From Gemmatimonadota bacterium (GTDB lineage: Bacteria > Gemmatimonadota > Gemmatimonadetes > Gemmatimonadales > GWC2-71-9): a stretch of DNA of 64,000 nt. The position numbers and the translations under genes are program-made. Below are positions 20,017-28,352 of the stretch, piece by piece. The stretch's first letter is position 1, and each line of letters starts with the position of its first letter. The notes under the pieces were generated by a model. It ran no database searches, was not told the origin of the DNA, and saw only the letters and a program-made list of their open reading frames with translations. The DNA lies in the NCBI GenBank assembly GCA_016720805.1, contig JADKJZ010000009.1:62001-126000 (forward strand). Direction: 5' to 3'.

Positions 20017-22333
20017 ACTGCAGGCTCCCCACCAGCGTGCGCTGCGGAAAGGGATGGAAGAGGAAGTACTTCCGGTTGTTGAGATTGTCGATGCCGAGTG
20101 CCGCGGTGAGATGCCCATCCAGCCGGTAGGTTGCCCGCGCATCGGCGACGAACCAGGAGGAGAAGCCCTGATAGGTGTTCGGGTTCACGTCCGCGTTGTC
20201 GAGCGTGGTGTAAATGTCGCCGCTGTACCGGCCCGCGAGCGACAGCGACAGGCGGTCCGTCGCCCGGTAGGTCGCGTTCGCGGTGGCGCGCCAATCCGGG
20301 AGGTTCGGCACGCGCTTCCCGATGGCCGTCCCCGCCGGTGCCGAGGCACTGGCCCGCCCAGAGAGTGCCAGCGTCTTGGCGTCGACGTAGGTGACGCTGG
20401 CGGAAAGGTCGAGCCGCGGCAGCAGCGCCGCCGCGCGGGTCACCGCCAGCTCCACGCCCCGCGCGCGGATGTGATCCACGTTGGAGAGGTACGAGTACAA
20501 CGTGGCCGAGTTGGGCACCAGCGGCTGGAACTGGGCGATGATCGCGTCGTGGACGTCATCCTGGAAGAGTGCCAGCTGCACCAGGGTGCGATCGAACTGT
20601 CCTGCGATCCGCACTTCGGCGGAGAGGGCATCGTCCGGCTTCAGGTCGGGCGCCGGCGAGGTGAACGTCTGCCCCGTGGTCACCAACTGGTAGAGCTCGG
20701 TCGCGGTCGGAAAGCGGTACGCCTGCGCCAGGGACGCGGTCACCGACCACGGAGACTCTGGCGCCCAGCGCAGCGAGGCCTTGGGCGAGAAGCGCGCCTC
20801 GCTGACCTCTGCCTGCCGCACTGTCGTGGCGCCATTGGTGTTCACGCCATCATACGCACGCCACCCTTCGTAGCGACCACCCACGGTGAGCGCGAGCGTC
20901 GGCGTGAGGCGCACACGATCCTGGACCCACGCTGCCTGCGTCCGCGTCTTGCCATCGCCACGAGTCGCGAGCGAGGTCGCGGTCGTCGCGGTGCCAGTGG
21001 TCCAATCGGCAAGATTGTAGCTCGGGTTCACCAGGGCGTAGGCGTCGTAGTGCAGGCCAGCCGTGACCGTGTGACGTGCCTCGGCGCCGCCGCGTTGCCA
21101 GGCCCCCTTCAAGTCGAGCGTCGACCACCCGGTCCCGTCGAGGAGCGAGAGCCGGCCGGCGGCGCCGACCGAGGTGCCGTTGGCCGCTGCGGTCGACGGC
21201 GAGCGCTGCTGATCGGTGTCGAAGCGGTAGCGCGTCGCGACGACCTCGCCGTTCCACGCGCCGCGCGAGGTGGTGCGCACTGCCAGGCTGTGCGACGTGT
21301 GCCACTGACTCAGCCGATTGCTGCCGGTGGCAAAGCCGGACTGCCCCGCGTAGGTGGCCACGCCCGCCCCCGTGCGCAGGTACGACTCGGCGCCCGATTC
21401 CGAGCTGTTGTTCCAGATGCCGAAGGTGTACGCCGCCCGCAGGGTCGGCGTGAGATCATACGCCAGCTTCACCTTGCCGTTGGTCATGTCCGTCTGCAGC
21501 AAGCCGGTGGCGCCGAGAATGTTGGCCGTGCCGCCGAGCTTGTTGCGTTCCGCAATCCCGCCGGTGGTCCCGGCCGGAAACGAGCTGCTCGTCACATACG
21601 CGAGCGGTTGACTGTTGCTCCGCTGATAGTTGCCACTCGCCCAGAAGGCGAACCGGCCGTAGCGATTGCCGACGTTGGCAGCAGTCTGGAGCGTGCCGTA
21701 GTTGCGCGACGTGCCGTACAGGTCAAAGGACTGACTGGCGAAGGTCTGCGACAGCGACGCTTCCAACCGCTCGGGCAGCCGGGTGGAGATCTCGATCACG
21801 CCGCCGAGCGAGTTGCCGGCGTAGGCCGCCGAGTAGGGGCCCTGCATCACATCGACCCGCGCGATTTCCTGAGGGGAGATCAGCCCCCATCGCGGCGCAC
21901 CGATGGTGTTGTTGTTCCCGATCAGCGCCGACAGCGGCACGCCATCGGCGAACACGAGGGAGCGCGCCGACGAGGAGACCCCCCACACCCGCGTCTGGAC
22001 GGTGGCCTGGTTGTCGCCGTAGTTGCGCTTCCGAAGGAAGATGCTCGGGAGGTACTTGAGGACATCCTGCGCATCGAGGGCGTTGACGGTCCGCTCCGCT
22101 TGCGCCGCCGTGATGCTCGCGGTCGTCGGGAGCGTCAACTTCTGGAGCAGCGGAAGAGCGGCCGTATCGCCATCGGTGGTGCGGCGCTTGAACGCCACCC
22201 CGATGTCCGGGAGCCGTTGGACCGAGTCACGCTTCACCTGGGCCGTGAGCGGGAATGCGGTAACGAGGAGCAGTAGCGAACAGAGGGGAACCGCGGCCCG
22301 AAGGCGAGGGCGAGGGTGAAACACACCAGACAT
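20006..22333 (-). CDS. TonB-dependent outer membrane receptor
   Basis: A 775-residue receptor. The signal peptide ends LTAQ near residue 32. A plug domain follows (DAQDVLKYLPSIFLRKRN; ARVDVMQGPYSAAYAGNSLGG). A 22-strand-type barrel ends with the aromatic signature NLNNRKYFLFHPFPQRTLVG and a C-terminal hydrophobic residue. The substrate is not readable directly. The His-rich small protein upstream and the CxCC propeller downstream hint at a metal such as copper, as in OprC/NosA loci, but no Met/His-rich binding patch was recognised. ATG 22333 is preferred over an upstream ATG because it gives a normal signal peptide. Confidence 0.9.
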   Translation of the reverse strand: MSGVFHPRPRLRAAVPLCSLLLLVTAFPLTAQVKRDSVQRLPDIGVAFKRRTTDGDTAALPLLQKLTLPTTASITAAQAERTVNALDAQDVLKYLPSIFLRKRNYGDNQATVQTRVWGVSSSARSLVFADGVPLSALIGNNNTIGAPRWGLISPQEIARVDVMQGPYSAAYAGNSLGGVIEISTRLPERLEASLSQTFASQSFDLYGTSRNYGTLQTAANVGNRYGRFAFWASGNYQRSNSQPLAYVTSSSFPAGTTGGIAERNKLGGTANILGATGLLQTDMTNGKVKLAYDLTPTLRAAYTFGIWNNSSESGAESYLRTGAGVATYAGQSGFATGSNRLSQWHTSHSLAVRTTSRGAWNGEVVATRYRFDTDQQRSPSTAAANGTSVGAAGRLSLLDGTGWSTLDLKGAWQRGGAEARHTVTAGLHYDAYALVNPSYNLADWTTGTATTATSLATRGDGKTRTQAAWVQDRVRLTPTLALTVGGRYEGWRAYDGVNTNGATTVRQAEVSEARFSPKASLRWAPESPWSVTASLAQAYRFPTATELYQLVTTGQTFTSPAPDLKPDDALSAEVRIAGQFDRTLVQLALFQDDVHDAIIAQFQPLVPNSATLYSYLSNVDHIRARGVELAVTRAAALLPRLDLSASVTYVDAKTLALSGRASASAPAGTAIGKRVPNLPDWRATANATYRATDRLSLSLAGRYSGDIYTTLDNADVNPNTYQGFSSWFVADARATYRLDGHLTAALGIDNLNNRKYFLFHPFPQRTLVGSLQYGL

Positions 22334-22446
22334 GGATGAACTCCACAGCGTAGATGGGCGGCCCGGGTGGGCCACGACATGTGCGCCGCCCTACCCTGGA
22401 GGGGCAGGCGGCGTGGACTGACACGGTGGGCGCCTGGGCGCCCGTG

Positions 22447-22868
22447 TCAGACGCTGGGAGGTGCGGTGGTTGGGGGGAGTCGGTCCACCGGCCGCGAGGG
22501 CACGGTGGATTCAATCGCTGGCCAGGCGGCACGCGCTGCCGGCTGCGCCACCATGGTGACGACGAGGATCTGCGCCTGCGGCGCGCCGACGAGCGCGGGT
22601 GTGTGGCAACTGCCGAGGCAATCGCATGTCCCGGCGGCGTGGTGGTGTGCGTCGGGGGGCGGCGTCGGCGCGGCCGGCGCCGCGTGCGACATCGCGTGCG
22701 AGTGACCTGCCATCTGGACCACTTCCACACCCTGCACCGCCGGCGGCGCCTGCGCCGTGACCGCTGCCGGACAAGGGTGGAGCAACGTCAGCAACTGCCC
22801 CCCCACACCGGGGAGAGCAGCAACAGGAGGGCCGAGAGTCCGCGGAGGGGTCTGCGCGTGGTGATCAC
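22447..22868 (-). CDS. His-rich small secreted protein, DUF2946-like (frame broken by one base)
   Basis: GTG 22868 overlaps the msrQ stop (GTGA) and begins a hydrophobic signal (RGLSALLLLLSPVWGG). That frame stops early. The neighbouring frame continues LLTLLHPCPAAVTAQ and then a His/Cys cluster (GHSHAMSH, DAHHHAAGTCDCLGSC). One extra G in the seven-base G run at 22798-22804 would join them into about 140 residues. Signal peptide plus HxH and CxC clusters resembles DUF2946-type proteins found beside metal-responsive TonB receptors. Metal binding is inferred. A homopolymer indel error is the simplest cause of the break. Confidence 0.6.
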
Positions 22869-23503
22869 GCCGGGGAAGTTAATTCCGTGTCGGTCGGTCG
22901 GGGATGGGGGGGCGTGCGTCGGCTGATCCGGGCCGCCAGCAGCGCGATCAACACGACCGCGAAGGCGATCGGCGTCGAGGTGTCCAGCTTCACGAGCCAG
23001 AGGTAGTGAAAGACCCCGAGGACCGCCGCGATGTAGACCGCCTTGTGCAGCGTGTTCCATCGCTTGCCGAGGCGACGGATGGCCCAGGCACTCGACGTCA
23101 GCGCCAGCGCGAGGAGGATCAGGAACGCCGAGAAGCCGACGGTGATGTACGGGCGCTTGAGGATGTCGTAGTAGATCTCGCCCCACAGCAGCGACTGGTC
23201 GAAGACCAGGTAGCACCCCATATGGGCCACGGCGTAGGCAAAGGCCCAGAGCCCGATCGGCTTGCGCAGCCGGACCAGGGGGTTGATCCCGGTGACCTTC
23301 CTCAGCGGCGTGATGCAGAGTGAGAGCAGCAGCAGCACGAGCGTGGTCGTACCCGTGAAATGCTCCAGCTTCTCGGCGGGGTTGGCGCCGAGATCGATCG
23401 CGGTGATGCCAAGCACGCCGAGTCCGAGGTAGATCCCGGGGCCGAGGCCACCGATGATCACGGCCGGGCGCACGACCCGGCCGATCCATTGCGAGGCTGT
23501 CAT
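22865..23503 (-). CDS. msrQ: MsrQ heme-binding membrane subunit of methionine sulfoxide reductase
   Basis: A 212-residue integral membrane protein of the YedZ/ferric-reductase-like family with about six helices. Heme-ligand histidines lie in EHFTGTT, YAVAHMGCYL and HKAVYIAAVLGVFHYLW. MsrQ passes electrons from the quinone pool to MsrP, which repairs oxidised methionines in periplasmic proteins. ATG 23503 lies five bases after the msrP stop codon. The stop overlaps the GTG of the His-rich gene. Confidence 0.93.
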   Translation of the reverse strand: MTASQWIGRVVRPAVIIGGLGPGIYLGLGVLGITAIDLGANPAEKLEHFTGTTTLVLLLLSLCITPLRKVTGINPLVRLRKPIGLWAFAYAVAHMGCYLVFDQSLLWGEIYYDILKRPYITVGFSAFLILLALALTSSAWAIRRLGKRWNTLHKAVYIAAVLGVFHYLWLVKLDTSTPIAFAVVLIALLAARISRRTPPHPRPTDTELTSPA

Positions 23504-23507
23504 CCGG

Positions 23508-24422
23508 TCAGTAGAGCTTGCGGGGATCCATCCCGGCATACATCGACGCCACCTGATCGGCGTAACCGTTGAACGGCAGCGTCGGATGCTTCAGGAAGTC
23601 GCCGATCCGCCGCTCGCGCGCCTGACTCCAGCGCGGGTGGTCGACCGCGGGATTCACGTTGGCGAAGAAACCGTACTCGTCCGGTGCCAGCAGCTGCCAG
23701 CTGTTGCGGGGTTGCTGCTCGACGAAACGGATCTTGACGATCGACTTGCCGCCCTTGAAGCCGTACTTCCACGGCACCACGAGGCGGAGCGGCGCGCCGT
23801 TCTGGTTGAGCAGCGTCTTGCCGTAGATCCCGGTGGCGAGCAACGTGAGGGGGTGGCGCGCTTCGTCGAGGCGAAGCCCCTCGACGTACGGCCACGGCAT
23901 GAGGTCACTCTTCTGCCCCGGCATCTGGATCGGGTCATAGAGCGTGTGGAACTCGATGTACTTGGCCTTGGGGCCCGGCTCGAGCTTGGCGATCAGGTCC
24001 TTCAGCTGAATGCCGTTCCAGGGGATCACCATCGACCACGCCTCGACGCAGCGATGGCGATAGGTCCGGTCGACGACGGGCAGCCCCTTGAGCAGGACGT
24101 CGAGATCGTAGGTTCCGGGCTTCTTGACGTCGCCCTCGACCCGCACCGACCAGGGCCGCGGCCGCAAAGTGTGCGCGTTCTCGGACGGATCGCCCTTGCC
24201 GGTCCCGAACTCGTAGAAATTGTTGTAGGTGGTGATGTCCTTGTAGGACGACGGCTTGAGGTCACCGCCCTGCTGCCAGCGCCGTCCGAGCGCGGCGAGG
24301 TGCCCCGGGGTGATCGCGACCGCAGCCAGCCCCACCGAGGCGAGCCACGCGCGGCGCGAGAGGTAGAGCGACTCGTCGGTGATCTCGGCGGTGCGGATGT
24401 CGGGGGGACGGCGGATCAGCAC
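23508..24422 (-). CDS. msrP: MsrP periplasmic methionine sulfoxide reductase, molybdopterin subunit
   Basis: A 304-residue molybdenum-cofactor enzyme. [15 protein letters not shown] (about residues 120-134) contains the Cys that ligates molybdenum. The N-terminus [20 protein letters not shown] followed by [15 protein letters not shown] is a Tat-type leader typical of YedY/MsrP. GTG 24422 is chosen over upstream options because a GGAG site precedes it and family members begin at this point. The enzyme reduces methionine sulfoxide in the periplasm using electrons from MsrQ. It ends with PLPFNGY... as in homologues. Confidence 0.94.
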   Translation of the reverse strand: MLIRRPPDIRTAEITDESLYLSRRAWLASVGLAAVAITPGHLAALGRRWQQGGDLKPSSYKDITTYNNFYEFGTGKGDPSENAHTLRPRPWSVRVEGDVKKPGTYDLDVLLKGLPVVDRTYRHRCVEAWSMVIPWNGIQLKDLIAKLEPGPKAKYIEFHTLYDPIQMPGQKSDLMPWPYVEGLRLDEARHPLTLLATGIYGKTLLNQNGAPLRLVVPWKYGFKGGKSIVKIRFVEQQPRNSWQLLAPDEYGFFANVNPAVDHPRWSQARERRIGDFLKHPTLPFNGYADQVASMYAGMDPRKLY

Positions 24423-24486
24423 GGGCAGGGCTCCGGGGGGAGGGTTCACAGATCCTACGCCCGAGAGGCGACTTCGGTTCCCACAA

Positions 24487-24575
24487 CGGACAGGGAGGGA
24501 TTCGAACCCTCGAGACGGCGTAAACCGCCTAAACGCGTTCCAGGCGTTCCTCTTCAACCACTCGAGCACCTGTCC
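24487..24575 (-). tRNA. tRNA-Ser (anticodon GGA)
   Basis: Read on the minus strand, GGACAGG pairs with CCTGTCC to form the acceptor stem. The anticodon stem AACGC/GCGTT encloses the loop CTGGAAC, giving anticodon GGA. A long variable arm (GGCG...CGCC) marks a class II tRNA, and the T arm GAGGG-TTCGAAT-CCCTC is canonical. CCA is not encoded. It reads UCC and UCU codons. Confidence 0.95.
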
Positions 24576-24637
24576 AGACGCAGTCAGTGGCCCTGCGCGG
24601 GGCGGAAAGTAGCCGGGGGACGGCACCGGAGCCAACC

Positions 24638-24659
24638 GGGCCGCCCCCGGGGCGGGCCC
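24638..24659 (-). terminator. GC-rich hairpin after nirK
   Basis: CCGCCC (24641-24646) pairs with GGGCGG (24650-24655), extended by GGG/CCC with one bulge, and it touches the stop codon of the copper nitrite reductase gene. There is no clear T tract, so termination is uncertain. Confidence 0.3.
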
Positions 24660-25690
24660 TAGTGGCCGCCAGCCGGCACTGGACCGGGGTTGCCGACGCG
24701 GAGCATCCCGACTGCTCCCTTGGTCGCATCGGCGAAGGCATGGCTCACGAACGGATAGATCCCCGGCTCGGTCAACCGCGCCTCGAAGATCACCCCACCA
24801 CCAACCGGGACGTTGAAGGTCTGGACGCCTTCCAGCGGCGGGCCAAAACCGCCGACGCGCACCCGGTCAAAGATCCCGCCGACCAGGTGAAAGGCCGAGA
24901 CCCGGTTCGGACCGGCGTTCACCACGTAGAAGCGCACCAACTCGCCCGGCGTGACGGCCAACGGATGGGCGGCGTACTGCCCGGCGACGCCGTTGAAGAC
25001 GACGTGGTCGGGGGTCAGGTCGAGCAACTGCCCCCAGTCGAGCGCATGCAACGAGTCCGGCCCCGACGGAGGCGTGAGGTAGAACTCACTCTGCACGAGG
25101 ACAAACTCGCGCGCGGCAGGCAGCGGCCGCACTGGGTCCACCACGATCGCGCCGTACATCCCGTTGGCGATGTGCGCCGCCACCGGCGCGGTGCCACAAT
25201 GGTACATGAACGCGCCGGGCACGCGGGCCACGAACTGGAATGAGAGCGAATCGCCCGGATTCACATTCACGTAGGCACGGCTGGGTGCGATCTCCGCGGC
25301 GTGGAAGTCCATCGAATGCGGAATCGGGGCGCGGTTGACGATGGTGAAATCGACGGTGTCGCCAACGGTGACGCGAACGACCGGCCCCGGCACGACCGAA
25401 TCGAAGCTCCAGCCGTCGTAGCGAACGCCGGGGGCGATCACGTGACGCACGTGCGAGGTGGTCATCCGGACCGCGTGTCGGCGCGCGGTGCTCCGCGGCG
25501 GCGCTTCGGCGGCACGGTGCAGCGGGACGGCCGGATCGTTCACCTTCGCTTCGCCGTGCGACATCGCTGCCGGGGACGCGCCGGTCGGCGCAGTGCGTGA
25601 ATCCGTCGACGGAGTTTCGGCGGGTCGCTCAGCGGTCTTGCCGCCGCATGCAGCAAGGAGCAGAGCGAGCAGCAGTGTGCGTGAGGACAT
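24659..25690 (-). CDS. nirK: Copper-containing nitrite reductase-type multicopper oxidase, lipoprotein
   Basis: A 343-residue two-cupredoxin-domain protein. It starts as a lipoprotein ([12 protein letters not shown], Cys 15). All ligands of NO-forming NirK can be placed: type 1 copper His125, Cys165, His173 and Met178; type 2 copper His130, His164 and His317; plus the catalytic Asp128 (MDFHAAE) and His268 (AFHLVGG). The nitrite-to-NO reaction is therefore well supported. Lipid anchoring recalls outer-membrane AniA of Neisseria. No nirV or other denitrification gene is visible nearby. It is divergent from the M28 peptidase gene. Confidence 0.88.
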   Translation of the reverse strand: MSSRTLLLALLLAACGGKTAERPAETPSTDSRTAPTGASPAAMSHGEAKVNDPAVPLHRAAEAPPRSTARRHAVRMTTSHVRHVIAPGVRYDGWSFDSVVPGPVVRVTVGDTVDFTIVNRAPIPHSMDFHAAEIAPSRAYVNVNPGDSLSFQFVARVPGAFMYHCGTAPVAAHIANGMYGAIVVDPVRPLPAAREFVLVQSEFYLTPPSGPDSLHALDWGQLLDLTPDHVVFNGVAGQYAAHPLAVTPGELVRFYVVNAGPNRVSAFHLVGGIFDRVRVGGFGPPLEGVQTFNVPVGGGVIFEARLTEPGIYPFVSHAFADATKGAVGMLRVGNPGPVPAGGH

Positions 25691-25816
25691 GGTGGGCTCA
25701 GGGTGGGGGGAGTGCGGAAGGTAACGCGCTGCATCGGCTGGCCCAATGGGCGCAAATGCGATACCCTTCCCCTCAGTCCAACGATGGACCCTTCTCCCTC
25801 CGTTCCCGGGACCCCA

Positions 25817-26833
25817 ATGCGTCGCCGCTCCCGCTTCCTCCCCCTCGTGGCCTTCGTGGCCGCCTGTGCCGGCAACTCGGCCGCACCCAGCGCAGCCCAG
25901 ACGCCGCGCAACCTTGCGGTGATTCCGCCGGCCCATCCCGGCTGCGCCCCCTTGCCGGCCCTCGACTCGATCGGCCTGCTGCGCGATGTCTTCCGGCTGG
26001 CCGCCGATTCGATGCGCGGCCGAGCACTGGGCTCCCTCGAAGGCGCAAAGGCCCGCGACTTTCTCGCCTCGCGCTTCGACGCCCTGGGGATCGCGACGCT
26101 GCCGCCGGGGAGGTTGCATCGCGTGCCCGTGATCGCGGCACCGAGGAACAACAACATCGACCACGCCTTCAACGTGGTCGGGGTCATCCGCGGCAGCGCC
26201 TTCCCCGAGGAATACATCGTCGTGACGGCGCATTACGATCACGTCGGTGTGGGTCGCGCGGTCGACAACGATTCGATCTACAACGGGGCGGACGACAACG
26301 CCTCGGGTGCAGCCGCACTCGTCGCGCTGGCCGCCCACTTCCGGAAGGTGCCGCCGCGACACACGATCGTGATCGCCGCGGTCGATGGCGAGGAGCGCGG
26401 GATGCCGGGCAGCCGCGGATTCGTCGATGCCCCGACCGTGCCGCTGGAGAAGATCCTCGTGAACGTGAACATGGACATGGTCGGGCGCAACGCGAAGGGG
26501 GAGGTCTACGCCTCCGGCCCGGGGAAGTACCCCCAGCTCCTCCCGCTCGTGCAGGCGACGGCGGCGTGTTCTCCGGTGACGACGCTGATCGGGCACGATA
26601 CGCCGGCGGCAGGACCGGGGAACGACTGGACCAACCAGTCTGACCAGGGGTCGTTCCACCGGAAGGGGATTCCCTTTGTCTACTTCGGTGTCGAGGACCA
26701 TCCCGACTACCACAAGCCGAGCGATACCCCCGAGCGACTGATGCCGGGCTTCTACGTCGGCGTGGTGCGGACCGTGGCGGACTTCATTCGACGTTTCGAC
26801 GAGGCGCCGGTGGCGCGGGCCCCGACGCAGTGA
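25817..26833 (+). CDS. M28 family zinc aminopeptidase, lipoprotein
   Basis: A 338-residue secreted peptidase. ATG 25817 begins RRRSRFLPLVAFVAACAG, a lipoprotein signal. Zinc ligands of clan MH can be seen: TAHYDHVG (His, Asp), NGADDNASG (Asp), DGEERGMPGS (Glu-Glu), VNMDMVG (Asp) and VEDHPDYHKPSDT (His). M28 enzymes remove N-terminal amino acids from peptides outside the cytoplasm. Together with the nearby S9 and M14 genes this suggests peptide scavenging. Longer in-frame starts exist (25784, 25703), but only 25817 puts the signal at the N-terminus. Confidence 0.9.
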   Translation: MRRRSRFLPLVAFVAACAGNSAAPSAAQTPRNLAVIPPAHPGCAPLPALDSIGLLRDVFRLAADSMRGRALGSLEGAKARDFLASRFDALGIATLPPGRLHRVPVIAAPRNNNIDHAFNVVGVIRGSAFPEEYIVVTAHYDHVGVGRAVDNDSIYNGADDNASGAAALVALAAHFRKVPPRHTIVIAAVDGEERGMPGSRGFVDAPTVPLEKILVNVNMDMVGRNAKGEVYASGPGKYPQLLPLVQATAACSPVTTLIGHDTPAAGPGNDWTNQSDQGSFHRKGIPFVYFGVEDHPDYHKPSDTPERLMPGFYVGVVRTVADFIRRFDEAPVARAPTQ

Positions 26834-26897
26834 GCTGATTCGGCTCCGGGTGGCGCATGAAGGGGGAGAGCCCTCTTCCCCATCCGGAGTCGATCCC

Positions 26898-28220
26898 ATG
26901 CGTCGCATTCGCTTCTCCCTGGCCGCCATGCTGCTCGCCGCCCTGAGCGCGTGCGGTGGTGGCACCGAACCCACCACGCCACCCGCGACCACCGGCAGCC
27001 TCACCGTCCAGGTGCAGGGACTGACCGGCGGCGGCACTCCGTCCCTGCAGGTCACCGGGCCCAACGGATTCACCACCACCCTCACGTCGGCACAGACACT
27101 CACCGGCCTCGCACCGGGGAGCTACAGCGTCGCGGCGGCGCCCGTCGCGGGAACACTGTACGCCTTCGCCGGCCCCGCCACGCCGGCGAGCGTGCAGGTC
27201 AGCGTCGGTGGCAGCGCCAGCGTGACGGTCACCTACACGGCGTCGTCTGGTGCATTGAACCTCGTGATCGAGGGACAGCCTGCTGGTGTGCTGCCGTCGG
27301 TGCAGCTCGCCGGCCCCGGAGGCTTCACCCAGACGCTGACCGCGTCGACCACGCTCAGCAATCTGGCCCCGGGCAGCTACACGGTGACCGCGCCAATGGT
27401 CTCCGATGTGGGCATCGGGTACGTCGCGACGAGCGGCGCCACCGACGTGACCGCCGGCGCGACGGCGGCGCGGACCATCACCTACGCACTGGCCGTGAAC
27501 GCCCGCAGCACCACGGAGCGTACCGACGACTCGGCGCTGCCGCAGGTCAAGTTCCTCTACGTCCTCCCTTCCGATGGGGCAGACCGCAACCTCGATACCG
27601 ATCGCACCATTCACCGCACGGTCTCGTCGTGGCAGCGCTGGTTCGCGGGCCAGGCCGGTGGGCGGCGGTTCCGCTTCGACACGTTCCAGGGAGCGCTCGA
27701 CATCGCCTTTGTTCGGCTGGCCCGCACCGAGGCACAGTACGCCGGCTACGGCATCACGATGCGCGACTCGCTGGAGAAGGACCTGGCCGCGCTCGGCTTC
27801 AACAGCGCCACCAAGGCGTACGCCGTGTACTTCGATGGCATCAACACCACCGCGTGTGGCAGCGCGCCGCGTCCACCGGCGCTGCCCGGGCGGATCGCCG
27901 GCCTCTACCTGAAGGGAACCCCGCCGGGGGCGCCCGGCTGCGCCACCAATGCCTTCGCGGCGTCGCCCACGTCGGCTCCGGGCTACCTCGAGTTCATCGC
28001 TGTGCACGAGATCCTGCACATTCTGGGAATCGTCGACGCCGCCGCGCCGAACCATGCCTTCGACGGCCACGTCGGCAATGACCCGCGCGATCTGATGTAC
28101 GCCGGGGCTCAACCGTGGACACCTTCGCTGCTGGACGCCACCCGCACCAACTACTTCAACACGACCTCGCTCGGCGGCCTGATCAACCTGGCCCAGTCGC
28201 CCTATCTCGTCGTGCCCTGA
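26898..28220 (+). CDS. Secreted HExxH metalloprotease-like lipoprotein
   Basis: A 440-residue lipoprotein (LAALSACGG). Two Ig-like or PEGA-like repeats at residues 30-110 and 115-200 share the pattern PSLQVTGPNGFTTTL / PSVQLAGPGGFTQTL and ...LAPGSYSV / LAPGSYTV. The C-terminal domain has HEILHILGIVD near residue 375, i.e. HExxHxxGxxD. Most metzincins have a third His; Asp at that position is typical of snapalysin-type (M7) enzymes. The protein is likely a surface metalloprotease; substrate unknown. It lies 64 bases after the M28 gene and is followed by a terminator. Confidence 0.7.
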   Translation: MRRIRFSLAAMLLAALSACGGGTEPTTPPATTGSLTVQVQGLTGGGTPSLQVTGPNGFTTTLTSAQTLTGLAPGSYSVAAAPVAGTLYAFAGPATPASVQVSVGGSASVTVTYTASSGALNLVIEGQPAGVLPSVQLAGPGGFTQTLTASTTLSNLAPGSYTVTAPMVSDVGIGYVATSGATDVTAGATAARTITYALAVNARSTTERTDDSALPQVKFLYVLPSDGADRNLDTDRTIHRTVSSWQRWFAGQAGGRRFRFDTFQGALDIAFVRLARTEAQYAGYGITMRDSLEKDLAALGFNSATKAYAVYFDGINTTACGSAPRPPALPGRIAGLYLKGTPPGAPGCATNAFAASPTSAPGYLEFIAVHEILHILGIVDAAAPNHAFDGHVGNDPRDLMYAGAQPWTPSLLDATRTNYFNTTSLGGLINLAQSPYLVVP

Positions 28221-28237
28221 CCCGGGCACCGACATGC

Positions 28238-28276
28238 GTCCGGAGGGGGACGCCGACCTCGTCTCCCCCTCCGGAC
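28238..28276 (+). terminator. Strong Rho-independent terminator
   Basis: GTCCGGAGGGGGA (28238-28250) pairs with TCCCCCTCCGGAC (28264-28276), a perfect 13-base stem, followed by TTGTGTTG. It lies 18 bases after the HExxH lipoprotein stop and separates it from the S9 peptidase gene. Confidence 0.8.
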
Positions 28277-28352
28277 TTGTGTTGATCGCGACCGGGGAGG
28301 CAACTTCGGGGGTTCCCCGAACAGTGCTCCCCACCCCGCCCGAGGCGCCCGC

